Assembly: GCA_964391325.1 (NCBI GenBank)
Contig: CAYMJM010000006.1
Location: forward strand, 1-52,919
Direction: 5' to 3'
Origin: CAYMJM01 sp964391325
GTDB lineage: Bacteria > Patescibacteriota > Dojkabacteria > B142 > JAFGMG01
DNA length: 52,919 nt
The notes beneath the pieces are model-generated. The model saw only the letters and a list, made by a program, of their open reading frames with translations. It ran no database searches and was not told the origin of the DNA. Position numbers and translations under genes: made by a program. Positions 9,401-17,272 of the stretch are shown here, piece by piece (positions within the stretch are counted from its first letter, which is position 1; each line of letters opens with the position of its first letter).

Positions 9401-10541
9401 AAGAGATCTGCCAGAAATTGCAATGAAAATATCAGAAAACTACCAGCCAGATTTACCTGAAGGAGAACACGTAGAAGATGTAATAACTAGAGTCAATGAG
9501 TTTCTACAAAAACTCGATCGGTATAAAGGGAAAAAAATTCTAATAGTTACTCATACCGGAGTATTAAGAATCTTAAGGAGAGAGTTACTATCAGAAAGTG
9601 CAGAGTCCACCAGAAAGAAAGATCCTGAAAATTTACAAAAATTTGTCATGACCGCAGGTTATAGCCAAGAATGGACCCAAGATAAAGATGTTTTTGATAC
9701 CTGGTTTTCTTCTGGACAATGGCCTTTTGCTACACTTGCAGCAAATGATTTAATGGAAATATTCTACCCCACAGACATAATGGAAACTGCGTACGATATA
9801 CTAGAGCTATGGGTCAGTAGAATGATTATGCTAGGAATTTATACACAGCGACAGGTTCCATTTAGAGATGTGTATCTTCATGGCCTTGTTAAAGCGCCCG
9901 ATGGACAAAAAATGAGTAAGTCAAAGGGGAATGTTATCCAGCCGGAAGAAATAATCAATCAATATGGAGCGGATGCTTTGCGACTTATGTATATTGTTGG
10001 GAATAAAGCCGGAGCAGGATACCCTGTAAGCTATGAAAAACTAGAAGGATATAAAAGATTCTTAAACAAAATATGGAATGCAAGTAGATTTGTACTGAAT
10101 AATATCCAGGATCTTGATACAGATAAGTCTCAAGATATAATAAGTCGACTGTCTAATAAACAGGATAAGGATATCCTGGAGAACCTAAAAAAACTTACAG
10201 ATAATATAACACGACACATAGAGAAATACCGGATAGGTTTAGCAGCTGAACTTCTATATCAGGATTTTTGGCATTCTTTTTGCGACGAATACCTAGAGGA
10301 CATCAAACCTCGCCTATATGTAAGAGATAAAGAAGGAAAAGCCATCAATACTACTGGAGAGTCACGGGAATCCAGAGAAGAAGCACAGGCAACATTACTT
10401 TATACACTCAAAGAATACCTCAAGTTAATGCATCCTTTTGTCCCTTTCATCACCGAAGCAATATGGCAGGAAGTTCCCGGTACTAATCAAGAATCTGTTA
10501 GTATCTCACATGCAAAATGGGGATATAAACTAAACCAGTAA
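6453..10541 (+). CDS. valS: Valyl-tRNA synthetase with inserted HAD, alpha/beta-hydrolase and histidine-phosphatase domains
   Basis: This 1362-residue enzyme charges tRNA-Val. The class I core is intact: PPPNAYMRPHIGN (HIGH box, residues 55-67), editing-domain start ITVATTRAETMLGDTAV (444-460), WWGYRIPVW (649-657), DVFDTWFSSGQWPF (1079-1092) and KMSKS (1153-1157). Residues 242-437 are a HAD-like phosphatase module: FDLNKVL, SNTD, LLKPDP, FIDDKTEN. Residues 705-870 resemble an RBBP9/YdeN alpha/beta hydrolase with Ser768 (HSLGAP), Asp834 (SDNDP) and His861 (KQHFL). Residues 887-1048 are a histidine phosphatase with RHGET (894-898), SSPLARARETAE and THTG (His1034). The second insert replaces the segment that normally follows the WGYRIPVW block. 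Without inserts the core is about 765 residues and lacks the C-terminal coiled coil common in ValRS. No intein junctions are seen. The gene overlaps the convergent tatD end by 12 bases. Confidence 0.92.
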   Translation: MLSKGPYNPRETEPRILKYWLENKFFKPEYHPDRGLITTDEMKRDKRESFCIINPPPNAYMRPHIGNVSGYAYQDVFLRFNRMKGKKVLGQPGKDHAGIQGEVVLEKIFMENHANLQRRAGGQASKRQTKQEMGREKFYKAAYAHFEKLMPKVMADEQRIGLSSDYDRNLFTLDPKVVKTVLDTFVKMFKDKMVYKGVRIVNWDPVAKTTLADIDTERVERDTELVYIKYPLAEKGDLGNLKVIIFDLNKVLFNTGGDKKYQTIAKELGYPDWKKLRDLMTEVTDSGNNIRLGKMTLEEFWAEISKKIDIKIIDPIKIHQLWLSFYFIYPEVLDFIIELRKRGYKIGLISNTDQYRHKYLEERYNFLQYFDYQVFSFEHALLKPDPKIYELFEKISGAKGNEILFIDDKTENLTVAKKKQWETFLYTGEINDVEQYLRTGKKYITVATTRAETMLGDTAVVVNPADEKYKNLIGEKVILPLTNREIPIISSARVEKEFGTGAVKLTPAHSYDDYVMMNEWNASQEDRNKKVGYINIINKGAKMDGPIPAKYKGMTTLECRKAVEADLEKLGLILKREPHTHSVMVGERSKAVIEQIMSSQWFIDVEKLKQPAIEAVRNNSIRIHPEYMKKKYLNWMENLQDWPVSRTLWWGYRIPVWYKGKVKEIIDEQTGQIKETINQKQIAGIQDAVGQGLVKVQQVNPDSEKNFAPVLIPGRFAPEIGSLYSDYKQIYPYAQIADTGRIDQTYHDYKLAFDQLHFDEKSVIIAHSLGAPAILQYLLENHIKIKTLLLLSPSNLASPQTDYYKSRGFWQNYENLPDIHTLVGKLIVIYSDNDPHYSKEDLEDFADYIKADRILESGKQHFLTTEYRDDSKVLEKLIEAEALEAGATIIHAIRHGETEDNKNGIFCGQRDTSLNEEGKKQADDFAQTVAGESYNLIISSPLARARETAEIIGHKLNLDIKYSDEIKERNFGQLEGKRWEDIKRDLPEIAMKISENYQPDLPEGEHVEDVITRVNEFLQKLDRYKGKKILIVTHTGVLRILRRELLSESAESTRKKDPENLQKFVMTAGYSQEWTQDKDVFDTWFSSGQWPFATLAANDLMEIFYPTDIMETAYDILELWVSRMIMLGIYTQRQVPFRDVYLHGLVKAPDGQKMSKSKGNVIQPEEIINQYGADALRLMYIVGNKAGAGYPVSYEKLEGYKRFLNKIWNASRFVLNNIQDLDTDKSQDIISRLSNKQDKDILENLKKLTDNITRHIEKYRIGLAAELLYQDFWHSFCDEYLEDIKPRLYVRDKEGKAINTTGESRESREEAQATLLYTLKEYLKLMHPFVPFITEAIWQEVPGTNQESVSISHAKWGYKLNQ

Positions 10542-11414
10542 ATTCAACGTTCTTAGGATAAAAGAAATATAAGCAGGTTCATTTCGCTCTCCTCTGTGTG
10601 GAGCGGGAGCCAAATAAGGCCCATCTGTTTCCAGGACAAAGCCTGTTTGATACAGTATCTCTAGTAGGTTATATTTATCCAAATTTTTAGTCTTTTCCTT
10701 GATTATTTTTAGATATGTATCTCTGATCAGAGCGGCATTTTTAAAAGTTATGATCCCATTAATTCCAATATAATTTCCTGACTCGAGAATTTTATTTGCT
10801 ACCTGATAAAATTTCTCCGCAGTGAAGCCTATATCAGGGGTTAGTGAATGAAACACATTATTGTTTGTGGTCAAAAGCTCTAGGCACCTTGAAGAGGCAT
10901 TTCTACTATGGATACTTAGTGGCTTCCCGATCTGCTTTGAAAGTCCAATATGCACTTTCAATAAATCTTCCTGCCTGCTGAGAGATTTTTGTTTTTCTTC
11001 CAGGCTCAAAGTAGTGTTGCGACTTAACCAAAAATTATCCATTCCTGTTTCCCCAATCATATATACATTATCTTGACTTGCTAATTGTGTAAGTTCGTCT
11101 TTTGTATCTGTAAGCCAATTTTGGAACCGCTGTTCTGAAAGATCAAAAATAGTTTTTTTAAATAAATCACTACCAGGAATAAGATTTTCAGGGTCAATAC
11201 CTGCGGAAGCCTTCACGATATCATACTTACGGGAAAATTTAATAGCCTTTTTACAGGACCGTATATCAACGCCCATGTCTATTATGGCGTCCAGTCTGCT
11301 AGCTTTTGCACGTTTGACAACCTCGCCTCTGTCTCCATCATAGTCATTAGAATTCAAATGGCAATGGGAATCAAACAGTTTATTAGCGCTAATCAAATCT
11401 TCAAAATTACTCAT
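10530..11414 (-). CDS. tatD: TatD family metal-dependent hydrolase (DNase-like)
   Basis: A 294-residue TIM-barrel hydrolase of the TatD family. The first metal motif is FDSHCHLNS (H-x-H). Others are YMIGETGMD (the metal-bridging Glu), SIHSRNAS (His), VFHSLT (His) and the terminal LETDGPYLAPAPHRGERNEP (Asp plus the family signature). Family members are Mg2+-dependent DNases with 3'-5' exonuclease or AP-site activity. The start ATG overlaps the metG stop by 4 bases (ATGA), so it is translated with metG; the metG-tatD pairing is common in bacteria. The gene ends convergently against valS. Confidence 0.93.
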   Translation of the reverse strand: MSNFEDLISANKLFDSHCHLNSNDYDGDRGEVVKRAKASRLDAIIDMGVDIRSCKKAIKFSRKYDIVKASAGIDPENLIPGSDLFKKTIFDLSEQRFQNWLTDTKDELTQLASQDNVYMIGETGMDNFWLSRNTTLSLEEKQKSLSRQEDLLKVHIGLSKQIGKPLSIHSRNASSRCLELLTTNNNVFHSLTPDIGFTAEKFYQVANKILESGNYIGINGIITFKNAALIRDTYLKIIKEKTKNLDKYNLLEILYQTGFVLETDGPYLAPAPHRGERNEPAYISFILRTLNLLV

Positions 11415-13144
11415 ACGAGTTCTTGTTCTAATTTCCGAAATAAAGGTTTTACTTCTTTCAGATCAGGATACCCAGAAACCTGATCAAACACCCAGAAGTC
11501 TTTTCCAACTTCCTCTTTAACTGTCTCTGCACCTAGCATTTGAGACAACCTCTCATAAGCTTCCGGAAGAAATGGCTGGAGTAACCTTCTGAGAGCCTCC
11601 ACTATATTAAGTAAGTTAAGCATAATCTCTGAAGCTCTTGCTTGATCCTGTTTCACCATTTTCCATATCTCTGAATCATTAAAATATTTGTTTCCAAAAC
11701 CTGATAATTCCATTAATACGGAAACACTATCCACTATTTCTATGTTATCCATATGAAGAGACATTTTTTGATATGCATCCTCAATTTTACCCAATACTTC
11801 TGGTGATACGTTTTCACTAAAATCCATTTGGCTCCTACTATAAAACACAAGAGTACGATTTATAAAATTACCCAGGTTAGCAACCAATTCATTATTGACC
11901 GTGTCAATAAATCGTCCCCAGGTAAAATTGGATTCCTTACTTTCAGGAAGGTTGGAAAGAATAAAGTATCGCACAGCATCAGTCCCAAATTGATCTGCAA
12001 TTTCTTTACTATCAATTATGTTGCCACGGCTTTTAGAAAATTTAGCGTTATTAAAATTCATGAATTTATTGACAACCACGTTGTAAGGGAGGGTGTATTC
12101 TACACTACTGCCAATCAGTTCACCCGGCCACATAAGCGTATGAAAAACAAGGTTATCCTGTCCCATAAAATAATAATGCCTGCTATCTGGATTCAACCAC
12201 CAATCTCTCCAGTCTTTTGACTGCCCCTTATAGTAACGAAAAATCCTTTCAGAATTAAACTCTTGAATAGACTCAGTCTGACTTTCCGCATACTGACTCC
12301 ACTCCTGGGGAGCTGATAAATAGCCAATTACGGCCTCAAACCAGACATATACATTCTTTCCTTCAAAATTATCCAATTGCTTTTCTTTCGGAAGCTCTCT
12401 GATTCTCCCGACGGGTAATTCGATTGCCCAGTCCATATCTCTAGTGATAGCTCTTTTTCTTAAACCTTCTTTCAACCAGGCTGAGGATTCCCTCCAAACC
12501 CACTTTTTCCATATTCCCTTTTTTGACTCTATAAATGCTTGTAATTTCTTACTAAGATCTTTGTTCTCAAAGTCCAAAAAATAATGTTCTGTATTTTTTA
12601 ATTCGACTTCGGCTCCGGTTAGTTTACTGACGGGATTTAATAGCTCACCATCTGATAACCATCTTCCACAATTTTCACATTGATCACTTCTTTGATCTGT
12701 AGCGCCACAATGAGGACAAGTGCCTTCCACATACCTATCCGGTAGAAATTGCTTATCCTTACTGGAATAGTATTGTTGCATAATACCTTTAATAATAATC
12801 CCCTCCTTTAATAAATCAATAAATAAATCCTGCACTACTTTTTTATGGTTGCCAGCTGTTGTCTTTGTATACAGATTGTAGGAAAGATTGTATTGTTTAA
12901 ATAAATTAATATCCTTTTGATGATAAAATTTTACTATCTCTTCAGGAGACTTGCCTTCTTTGTCTGCCTGTACAGTAATAGGGGTACCGTAACAATCAGA
13001 CCCAGATACCATTAAGACATCATTGCCGCGCAGCCTTTGATAGCGCGCAAAAACATCAGCAGGTAATAAGTAACCCGCAAGATGTCCTATATGGATATTA
13101 CCATTTACATATGGCCAAGCAACCGCAACTAAAATTTTTTTCAT
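11411..13144 (-). CDS. metG: Methionyl-tRNA synthetase
   Basis: The start is set at ATG 13144 because the protein then begins with the conserved MKKILVAVAWPYVNG; the frame is open further upstream but that part is not MetRS-like. It has 577 residues. Class I motifs are NGNIHIGHLAGY (HIGH) and KFSKSRGN, a KFSKS variant of KMSKS. The zinc knuckle CPHCG...CENCG is in the connective domain. The anticodon-binding helical domain follows from about residue 400. There is no C-terminal EMAP/tRNA-binding domain, so this is the short form. Unlike ValRS in the same window it carries no foreign insert. It is upstream of tatD in the same operon. Confidence 0.96.
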   Translation of the reverse strand: MKKILVAVAWPYVNGNIHIGHLAGYLLPADVFARYQRLRGNDVLMVSGSDCYGTPITVQADKEGKSPEEIVKFYHQKDINLFKQYNLSYNLYTKTTAGNHKKVVQDLFIDLLKEGIIIKGIMQQYYSSKDKQFLPDRYVEGTCPHCGATDQRSDQCENCGRWLSDGELLNPVSKLTGAEVELKNTEHYFLDFENKDLSKKLQAFIESKKGIWKKWVWRESSAWLKEGLRKRAITRDMDWAIELPVGRIRELPKEKQLDNFEGKNVYVWFEAVIGYLSAPQEWSQYAESQTESIQEFNSERIFRYYKGQSKDWRDWWLNPDSRHYYFMGQDNLVFHTLMWPGELIGSSVEYTLPYNVVVNKFMNFNNAKFSKSRGNIIDSKEIADQFGTDAVRYFILSNLPESKESNFTWGRFIDTVNNELVANLGNFINRTLVFYSRSQMDFSENVSPEVLGKIEDAYQKMSLHMDNIEIVDSVSVLMELSGFGNKYFNDSEIWKMVKQDQARASEIMLNLLNIVEALRRLLQPFLPEAYERLSQMLGAETVKEEVGKDFWVFDQVSGYPDLKEVKPLFRKLEQELV

Positions 13145-13184
13145 TGAGGGGTTATTAATATGCCTTTGATTATAGCAAAATATC

Positions 13185-13697
13185 TCAGTCAACAAGATCC
13201 TTATCGGGGGTGTCCTCCTCTCTCTCAGGAACATCACTAGACACAAAAAAATACTCAATTAAACAAAACAGACAGAATAAGGGGATAAAAGTAAACCAGG
13301 TAAGCCCAGCAATTAGCCTAAGCACAGCCAAAATACCAACAAGAGCTATCAACATAACTGCCCGTCTTAATGCAATTTTCATATTCGCCTCCTCATAGTA
13401 CTTCTTGAAAAATAACTTATCTATAAGAGTATGTGTGAATATGATGAAACTTCCCAGAGAAAGGCTGGCAAAGACAAAAAGGACTATCAGATTTTTAATG
13501 TTAAGGTAATGATAAATAGTGCCAAGCTCAACATTCTCTTGGATGAATAAAATGGCCTGTTCGTTTGTCACAATCTCCTCGATCAGGAAATCCTGCGTAA
13601 GCCTATCTTTTTGAAAAGGAGTTTGAGTATGCCATATATAATTTGTAAGATACCCAAACAAAAGAGCAAGAATTAAAAACACCCAAGTAAATCTCAT
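13185..13697 (-). CDS. Hypothetical membrane protein, 170 aa
   Basis: I do not recognise this family. The N-terminus MRFTWVFLILALLFGYLTNYIW is a membrane segment. A second lies near residues 70-90 (LIVLFVFASLSLGSFIIF) and a hairpin of two at about 110-150 (AVMLIALVGILAVL, then FIPLFCLFCLIEYFF). The C-terminal tail is acidic (EREEDTPDKDLVD). This four-helix arrangement with a soluble segment at about 24-65 suggests an envelope protein. It lies between metG and the permuted DsbA-like gene on the same strand with a 19-base gap to the latter, so it may belong to the redox unit. Confidence 0.6.
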   Translation of the reverse strand: MRFTWVFLILALLFGYLTNYIWHTQTPFQKDRLTQDFLIEEIVTNEQAILFIQENVELGTIYHYLNIKNLIVLFVFASLSLGSFIIFTHTLIDKLFFKKYYEEANMKIALRRAVMLIALVGILAVLRLIAGLTWFTFIPLFCLFCLIEYFFVSSDVPEREEDTPDKDLVD

Positions 13698-13716
13698 GAA
13701 GTCAACTTATTTAAAT

Positions 13717-14697
13717 TTAGTTTGCCACCCCAAATAATATATTGTGATACTCAAAAAACTCTCCTTGTTCGTTTGCACAACGTACAGCATTAGCTGCTCT
13801 CCTAGCCTTGGTATGAATTGACTCTAATGGAAGATTATGGAACGCCAAACGAGCTTCTCCTTTATCAATATATTTATCTTCTAGGCCTGCAATTGTATCC
13901 TGCGCAAAAATTTTACAATACGGACACTCAAAATCGCTAAACACCACCAGAACTACTTCAGCGCTCTCACTTCCTACAATCATCGCATTATCTAAGCTGT
14001 AAGTTTGAATTTCGTATTGGGAAAACTCATTTTCCGCAGATGCGCGCGCATATTCCTCCAACTGATTACCGGCAAGTCCCTGCTGTGCATAAGCTTCCTT
14101 ATACCTTTCAGTCAATTCATCCAAACTTCCATATCTTTCACTCACAATTCCATCTCGCACTTCCTCAAGATTGTCAGACTTTACTTTATCAATTAAATCA
14201 GAGTAATAGTCTAATCCCTGTGCCCCACCGGCGTAAAATCCTTCAAAGCTCTCGCCAACGCCCTTACCTATTATGACATGTGGTGTCCCCTGAACTCCAA
14301 GTTCGTCCGCTTTAGCTATCTCTGCTTCAATAATGTTGTCATACTTCGTCTCTGCTAGGCATTCGTCAAACTTTTTACCATTTAAATCAATATCCCTAGC
14401 ATACTTACGTAAACAGTCCTGGCTCAAAGGGTCCAAACTATCACATGCAATGCTCTTTCCTCCTAAAACAGGTAAATTAAGATCGGCAAATGCGATCAAA
14501 ATACTACAGGAGATTAGTAAGCCGCTAAATAGTATAGCGATAGGAATATAAAATGACCTGATATCAATAATAACTTTTTTTACTCTTTTTCCCTTTGATG
14601 CCACTTGGTTGAATACTTTTTTGGGAGATATAGATCTGCGACGCACTTCTTTTTTTGGAGCAGCAGAGTCTATGGTTGCGTTTGTTTTGGTAGACAT
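13717..14697 (-). CDS. DsbA-like thiol oxidoreductase with circularly permuted domain order
   Basis: The 326-residue protein has a basic cytoplasmic N-terminus, one membrane segment (residues 50-71) and an extracellular part. The extracellular part begins with what is normally the C-terminal half of a DsbA/Gram-positive thioredoxin domain: helical LSQDCLRKYARD...DECLAETKY (92-118), then ELGVQGTPHVIIGK (132-145) with the cis-Pro motif TP at 138-139. A helical linker follows (177-235). Only then comes the normal N-terminal half: SAEVVLVVFSDFECPYCKIF with the active site CPYC at 258-261, then AFHNLPLESIHTKARRAANA and EFFEYHNILF, ending abruptly at 326. No room for the missing half exists downstream, because the next gene starts 19 bases on. 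It is probably membrane-anchored and makes or isomerises disulfides. A tandem DsbA pair trimmed at both ends is the likely origin. Confidence 0.8.
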   Translation of the reverse strand: MSTKTNATIDSAAPKKEVRRRSISPKKVFNQVASKGKRVKKVIIDIRSFYIPIAILFSGLLISCSILIAFADLNLPVLGGKSIACDSLDPLSQDCLRKYARDIDLNGKKFDECLAETKYDNIIEAEIAKADELGVQGTPHVIIGKGVGESFEGFYAGGAQGLDYYSDLIDKVKSDNLEEVRDGIVSERYGSLDELTERYKEAYAQQGLAGNQLEEYARASAENEFSQYEIQTYSLDNAMIVGSESAEVVLVVFSDFECPYCKIFAQDTIAGLEDKYIDKGEARLAFHNLPLESIHTKARRAANAVRCANEQGEFFEYHNILFGVAN

Positions 14698-14754
14698 CTA
14701 ACTATTTTAATTTTTAACTTAAGTACTGGTAGTTTAACAGAAATATTTTTTAGC

Positions 14755-15678
14755 TCAAAGCTTCTGATATGTTTTTTGCAATAAAAGAGCATCTTGTTCC
14801 AAATTAGGGCTCTCACACACTACTATTCCCTCTACTTTATATTCTTTGAGTACGCCTAACAATTCAATCCAGTCTAAATCAGACGGACCGACTTTATTTT
14901 TTTTACTTAGATTTGCATAATAATCGGATAAACCCTCTACTCTTAAATTTATTTTATTATATTCTTCCTCCGGGCCTAGTAAAGTAAGATGGTTTCTCTC
15001 TCCCTTAGGAGAATAGTTAATACCAGAAATATGAATATGCATATCTTTTAAAAACTGTCCTCCTAAGTTATCTGCTATGTCATCAAGCATCGCTTTAAAT
15101 TCGCCTTGTGAATTATACTTGCCATTACTGCGAGCATGTTGATGGGCAAAATCAACACAAAAGCCCAACTGCTTGTTATTGACGTCTTTAGCAAGATGAA
15201 TTAGTTCAACTAAATCTCCCCACTGAGTAGGCTTTCCTGTTAGCTCAGGGGTGATCTTGATATTCAGGGAGTTCCGTTTTAAATACTCCAGTACCTTCAT
15301 TATCCCTGTTTTCACAAGCGGATAAACAGTATCTTCACTTCTGCCTTGCACAAATCCTGCGTGAAACGTAACATACCTAGCTCCTGCTAAATGACCAATT
15401 AAAGCGGATTTTTCTATTCTGTTAATACTTGCATGCCACTTTTGCTTATTATAGCTCGCTAAGTTTATGTAGTACGAAGCATGAACACTTAAAGCTACAT
15501 CGAGTTTCTCAGCTTCTGTCCTTAAAACCTGAGCTTGCTTCTCGTTAATAAAGATATTATAAACAAATTCTAGTTCCATTGATTCCAGTCCTAGTTCCCT
15601 TATTCTTCTTACTCCTTCAATGGCGCTTCTATTCTTTGTAGAAAGAGGAATCCCTCCAGTACCAAAGCGTAAAGACAT
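14755..15678 (-). CDS. Endonuclease IV-like / sugar-phosphate isomerase TIM-barrel protein
   Basis: A 307-residue TIM-barrel of the AP-endonuclease-2 superfamily. Metal ligands are visible at the usual strand ends: SVHASYY (His), TFHAGF (His), TPELTGK (Glu), CVDFAHQHA (Asp and His), DMHIHISGI (H-x-H) and VCESPN (Glu). The set SVHASYY, HAGF, CVDFAH and the final Glu matches archaeal-type endonuclease IV (Nfo) better than sugar isomerases, so it probably incises DNA at abasic sites with Zn2+. TatD and an AlkD-like protein in the window also fit base repair. The start ATG at 15678 leads directly into MSLRFGTGGIP. The 406-residue envelope protein gene ends 3 bases upstream, so they are likely cotranscribed. 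Confidence 0.82.
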   Translation of the reverse strand: MSLRFGTGGIPLSTKNRSAIEGVRRIRELGLESMELEFVYNIFINEKQAQVLRTEAEKLDVALSVHASYYINLASYNKQKWHASINRIEKSALIGHLAGARYVTFHAGFVQGRSEDTVYPLVKTGIMKVLEYLKRNSLNIKITPELTGKPTQWGDLVELIHLAKDVNNKQLGFCVDFAHQHARSNGKYNSQGEFKAMLDDIADNLGGQFLKDMHIHISGINYSPKGERNHLTLLGPEEEYNKINLRVEGLSDYYANLSKKNKVGPSDLDWIELLGVLKEYKVEGIVVCESPNLEQDALLLQKTYQKL

Positions 15679-15681
15679 ATT

Positions 15682-16893
15682 TTAGTTTTTAATATATTGA
15701 ATAAAAGACACTTCGCAATATTCATTATGCTCACAAGCGATATCCGACAGCTTGTTTAAGCTTCCGCTTTGTTTATTGTAGAACCATAAATTATAGGGTT
15801 TTATATCAAATCTATTAGTACTAGACTCTGAAATCGACAACAACACAAAAGTATCAGAAACATACTCAATACTTACTCCCTGATTTGACGGCAAAAGAAT
15901 TAGCTGCTCTCTTTCTTTACTAGTTAAATTAACCTTTTCCAAATAAACAGGCTTGAAAGAGCCATAGGCAGTTTCATTTTCTATCCTATTGGAAGAAACT
16001 TCTATAATCCCTGAAATAAAATAAACAAAGTCATCATAAATTTCTGGATCATCAAAATGTTCATCTATTCCACCTTCGAGCAGTCTAGACGTTCTAGATT
16101 CAGAATCGATAACATCAATATAGCCGACTTCGCCTGCTTTATAGCCTAATGAAGATACTTCTCTTGTCTGCACCCAAAACTTACTATCACTTAATCCAAC
16201 ACAGCTAACCTTAACTAGATCAGTAGCTTTCACACAATCACCCTGTACTCTATTTGTTCTTAGGTTATATTCTCTTAAGATTGCCTGCCGATCAATTTGT
16301 CCCACAGGGATATACAGTTTTTCTCTGCCATCTAAATCCAGAATAGTTTGTGTTTTCCCATCTTTTAAGCTTATTACTTCATAATCAAATAGGTTTTCTT
16401 CATCATATTGGTAAGAAGTGAAATATAAGGAATCATCTATTTTCCTGAGTCCTATAAGCGTTCTATCCTGTGGAGCCTCATATATAAGAGAAGGCTTTGT
16501 TGTTCCTAACAGGTCCTTATGACTCACAGTATATTGCCCCTGTGACTGATTAATCCAATATCCTTCGTTGCCTACAATTTCAAATTTCCCAGGATAATAA
16601 AAAGCAAAGGTATCCTCAAATGTTACCAATTCTTTTATTCGACCAGAAGAAAGTTTATACTGGAGCAGTTGAGCATCATTACTACTACTCACATAAATTC
16701 TTAGTTCGCCTGATAATCTCTCATCATATAGATTGTCTAAAATGATTCCTTTCGGATTAGTCGTAGGTATCTCTCGATCCGAGTCAAAGCTAGTAAGGTC
16801 ATACTTGTTTAGCAAGTATAACACCAAGAAGCCAATGGCGGTAAGGAACAGACTAAGAACGATAATTGTGAAAGACAGTCTAATTATTTTCAT
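15682..16893 (-). CDS. Hypothetical membrane-anchored extracytoplasmic protein
   Basis: I choose ATG at 16893 over an upstream TTG (16902). The N-terminus MKIIRLSFTIIVLSLFLTAIGFLVLYLL is a single signal anchor, and the remaining 375 residues are outside. These consist of repeated short beta-strand units of the kind seen in beta-propellers (GYWINQSQGQYTVS, SLYFTSYQYDE, YDFVYFISG, YLEKVNLTSKERE), each reading as measured value plus label. I see no catalytic motif. It may be a propeller-like binding or scaffolding protein. Two Cys pairs (residues about 225-232 and the C-terminal CEHNEYC) could form disulfides with help from the DsbA-like protein encoded two genes downstream. Confidence 0.6.
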   Translation of the reverse strand: MKIIRLSFTIIVLSLFLTAIGFLVLYLLNKYDLTSFDSDREIPTTNPKGIILDNLYDERLSGELRIYVSSSNDAQLLQYKLSSGRIKELVTFEDTFAFYYPGKFEIVGNEGYWINQSQGQYTVSHKDLLGTTKPSLIYEAPQDRTLIGLRKIDDSLYFTSYQYDEENLFDYEVISLKDGKTQTILDLDGREKLYIPVGQIDRQAILREYNLRTNRVQGDCVKATDLVKVSCVGLSDSKFWVQTREVSSLGYKAGEVGYIDVIDSESRTSRLLEGGIDEHFDDPEIYDDFVYFISGIIEVSSNRIENETAYGSFKPVYLEKVNLTSKEREQLILLPSNQGVSIEYVSDTFVLLSISESSTNRFDIKPYNLWFYNKQSGSLNKLSDIACEHNEYCEVSFIQYIKN

Positions 16894-17001
16894 ACAAAAC
16901 AATTTTACTATAATTTAGAGCTCTTGAGTTTAATCTAATCTTGAATCATTGCCCGTTTCAGTTATTTCTGTTAAAATTCACAGTATTTTGAGCTTAAATC
17001 A

Positions 17002-17187
17002 ATGCCAAAGAGGACCTTTCAACCTAAAAAAAGAAGAAGAATCAGACGATTAGGATTTATGTCGCGTATGTCTTCTCCTGGAGGACGAAATATACTAAAA
17101 AGAAGAAGAGCAAAAAGACGTACCAAACTTACAGCTTCTGACGAGATTCGAAGTGACAAGAACAAGAGAATAAAGAGATTAAAATAA
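17002..17187 (+). CDS. rpmH: Ribosomal protein bL34
   Basis: A 61-residue, very basic protein starting MPKRTFQPKKRRRIRRLGFMSRM, which matches bL34. The usual GR.VL..RR..GR.. pattern is seen as GGRNILKRRRAKRRTKL. It is longer than the common 44-46 residues because of a charged C-terminal tail (ASDEIRSDKNKRIKRLK). It is part of the large ribosomal subunit. rnpA follows at 17273, the classic rpmH-rnpA order, but dnaA is not upstream in this window. Confidence 0.93.
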   Translation: MPKRTFQPKKRRRIRRLGFMSRMSSPGGRNILKRRRAKRRTKLTASDEIRSDKNKRIKRLK

Positions 17188-17212
17188 TTTCTCCAGCTTA
17201 TTAAACTTACAA

Positions 17213-17235
17213 GGACCCAATTTTACAATGGGTTC
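17213..17235 (+). other. Hairpin between rpmH and rnpA
   Basis: GGACCCA (17213-17219) pairs with TGGGTTC (17229-17235) with one G-U. The U-tract after it (TTATTGTGTT) is weak, so it may be a leaky terminator or an mRNA processing/stability element that sets the rpmH to rnpA ratio. Confidence 0.45.
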
Positions 17236-17272
17236 TTATTGTGTTAACTTAACAATAATATACTTTTAAACT

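Noticed and set aside
7176..9656. ValRS inserts as inteins or as a mis-called gene fusion
   Set aside because: There are no intein splice motifs at the borders, the inserts are recognisable hydrolases, and ValRS continues in the same frame on both sides.
13717..14697. Frameshift or missing stop as the cause of the odd DsbA order
   Set aside because: The frame is uninterrupted, the cis-Pro half comes first and there is no space for a missing half after the CPYC half; a frameshift cannot reorder the halves.
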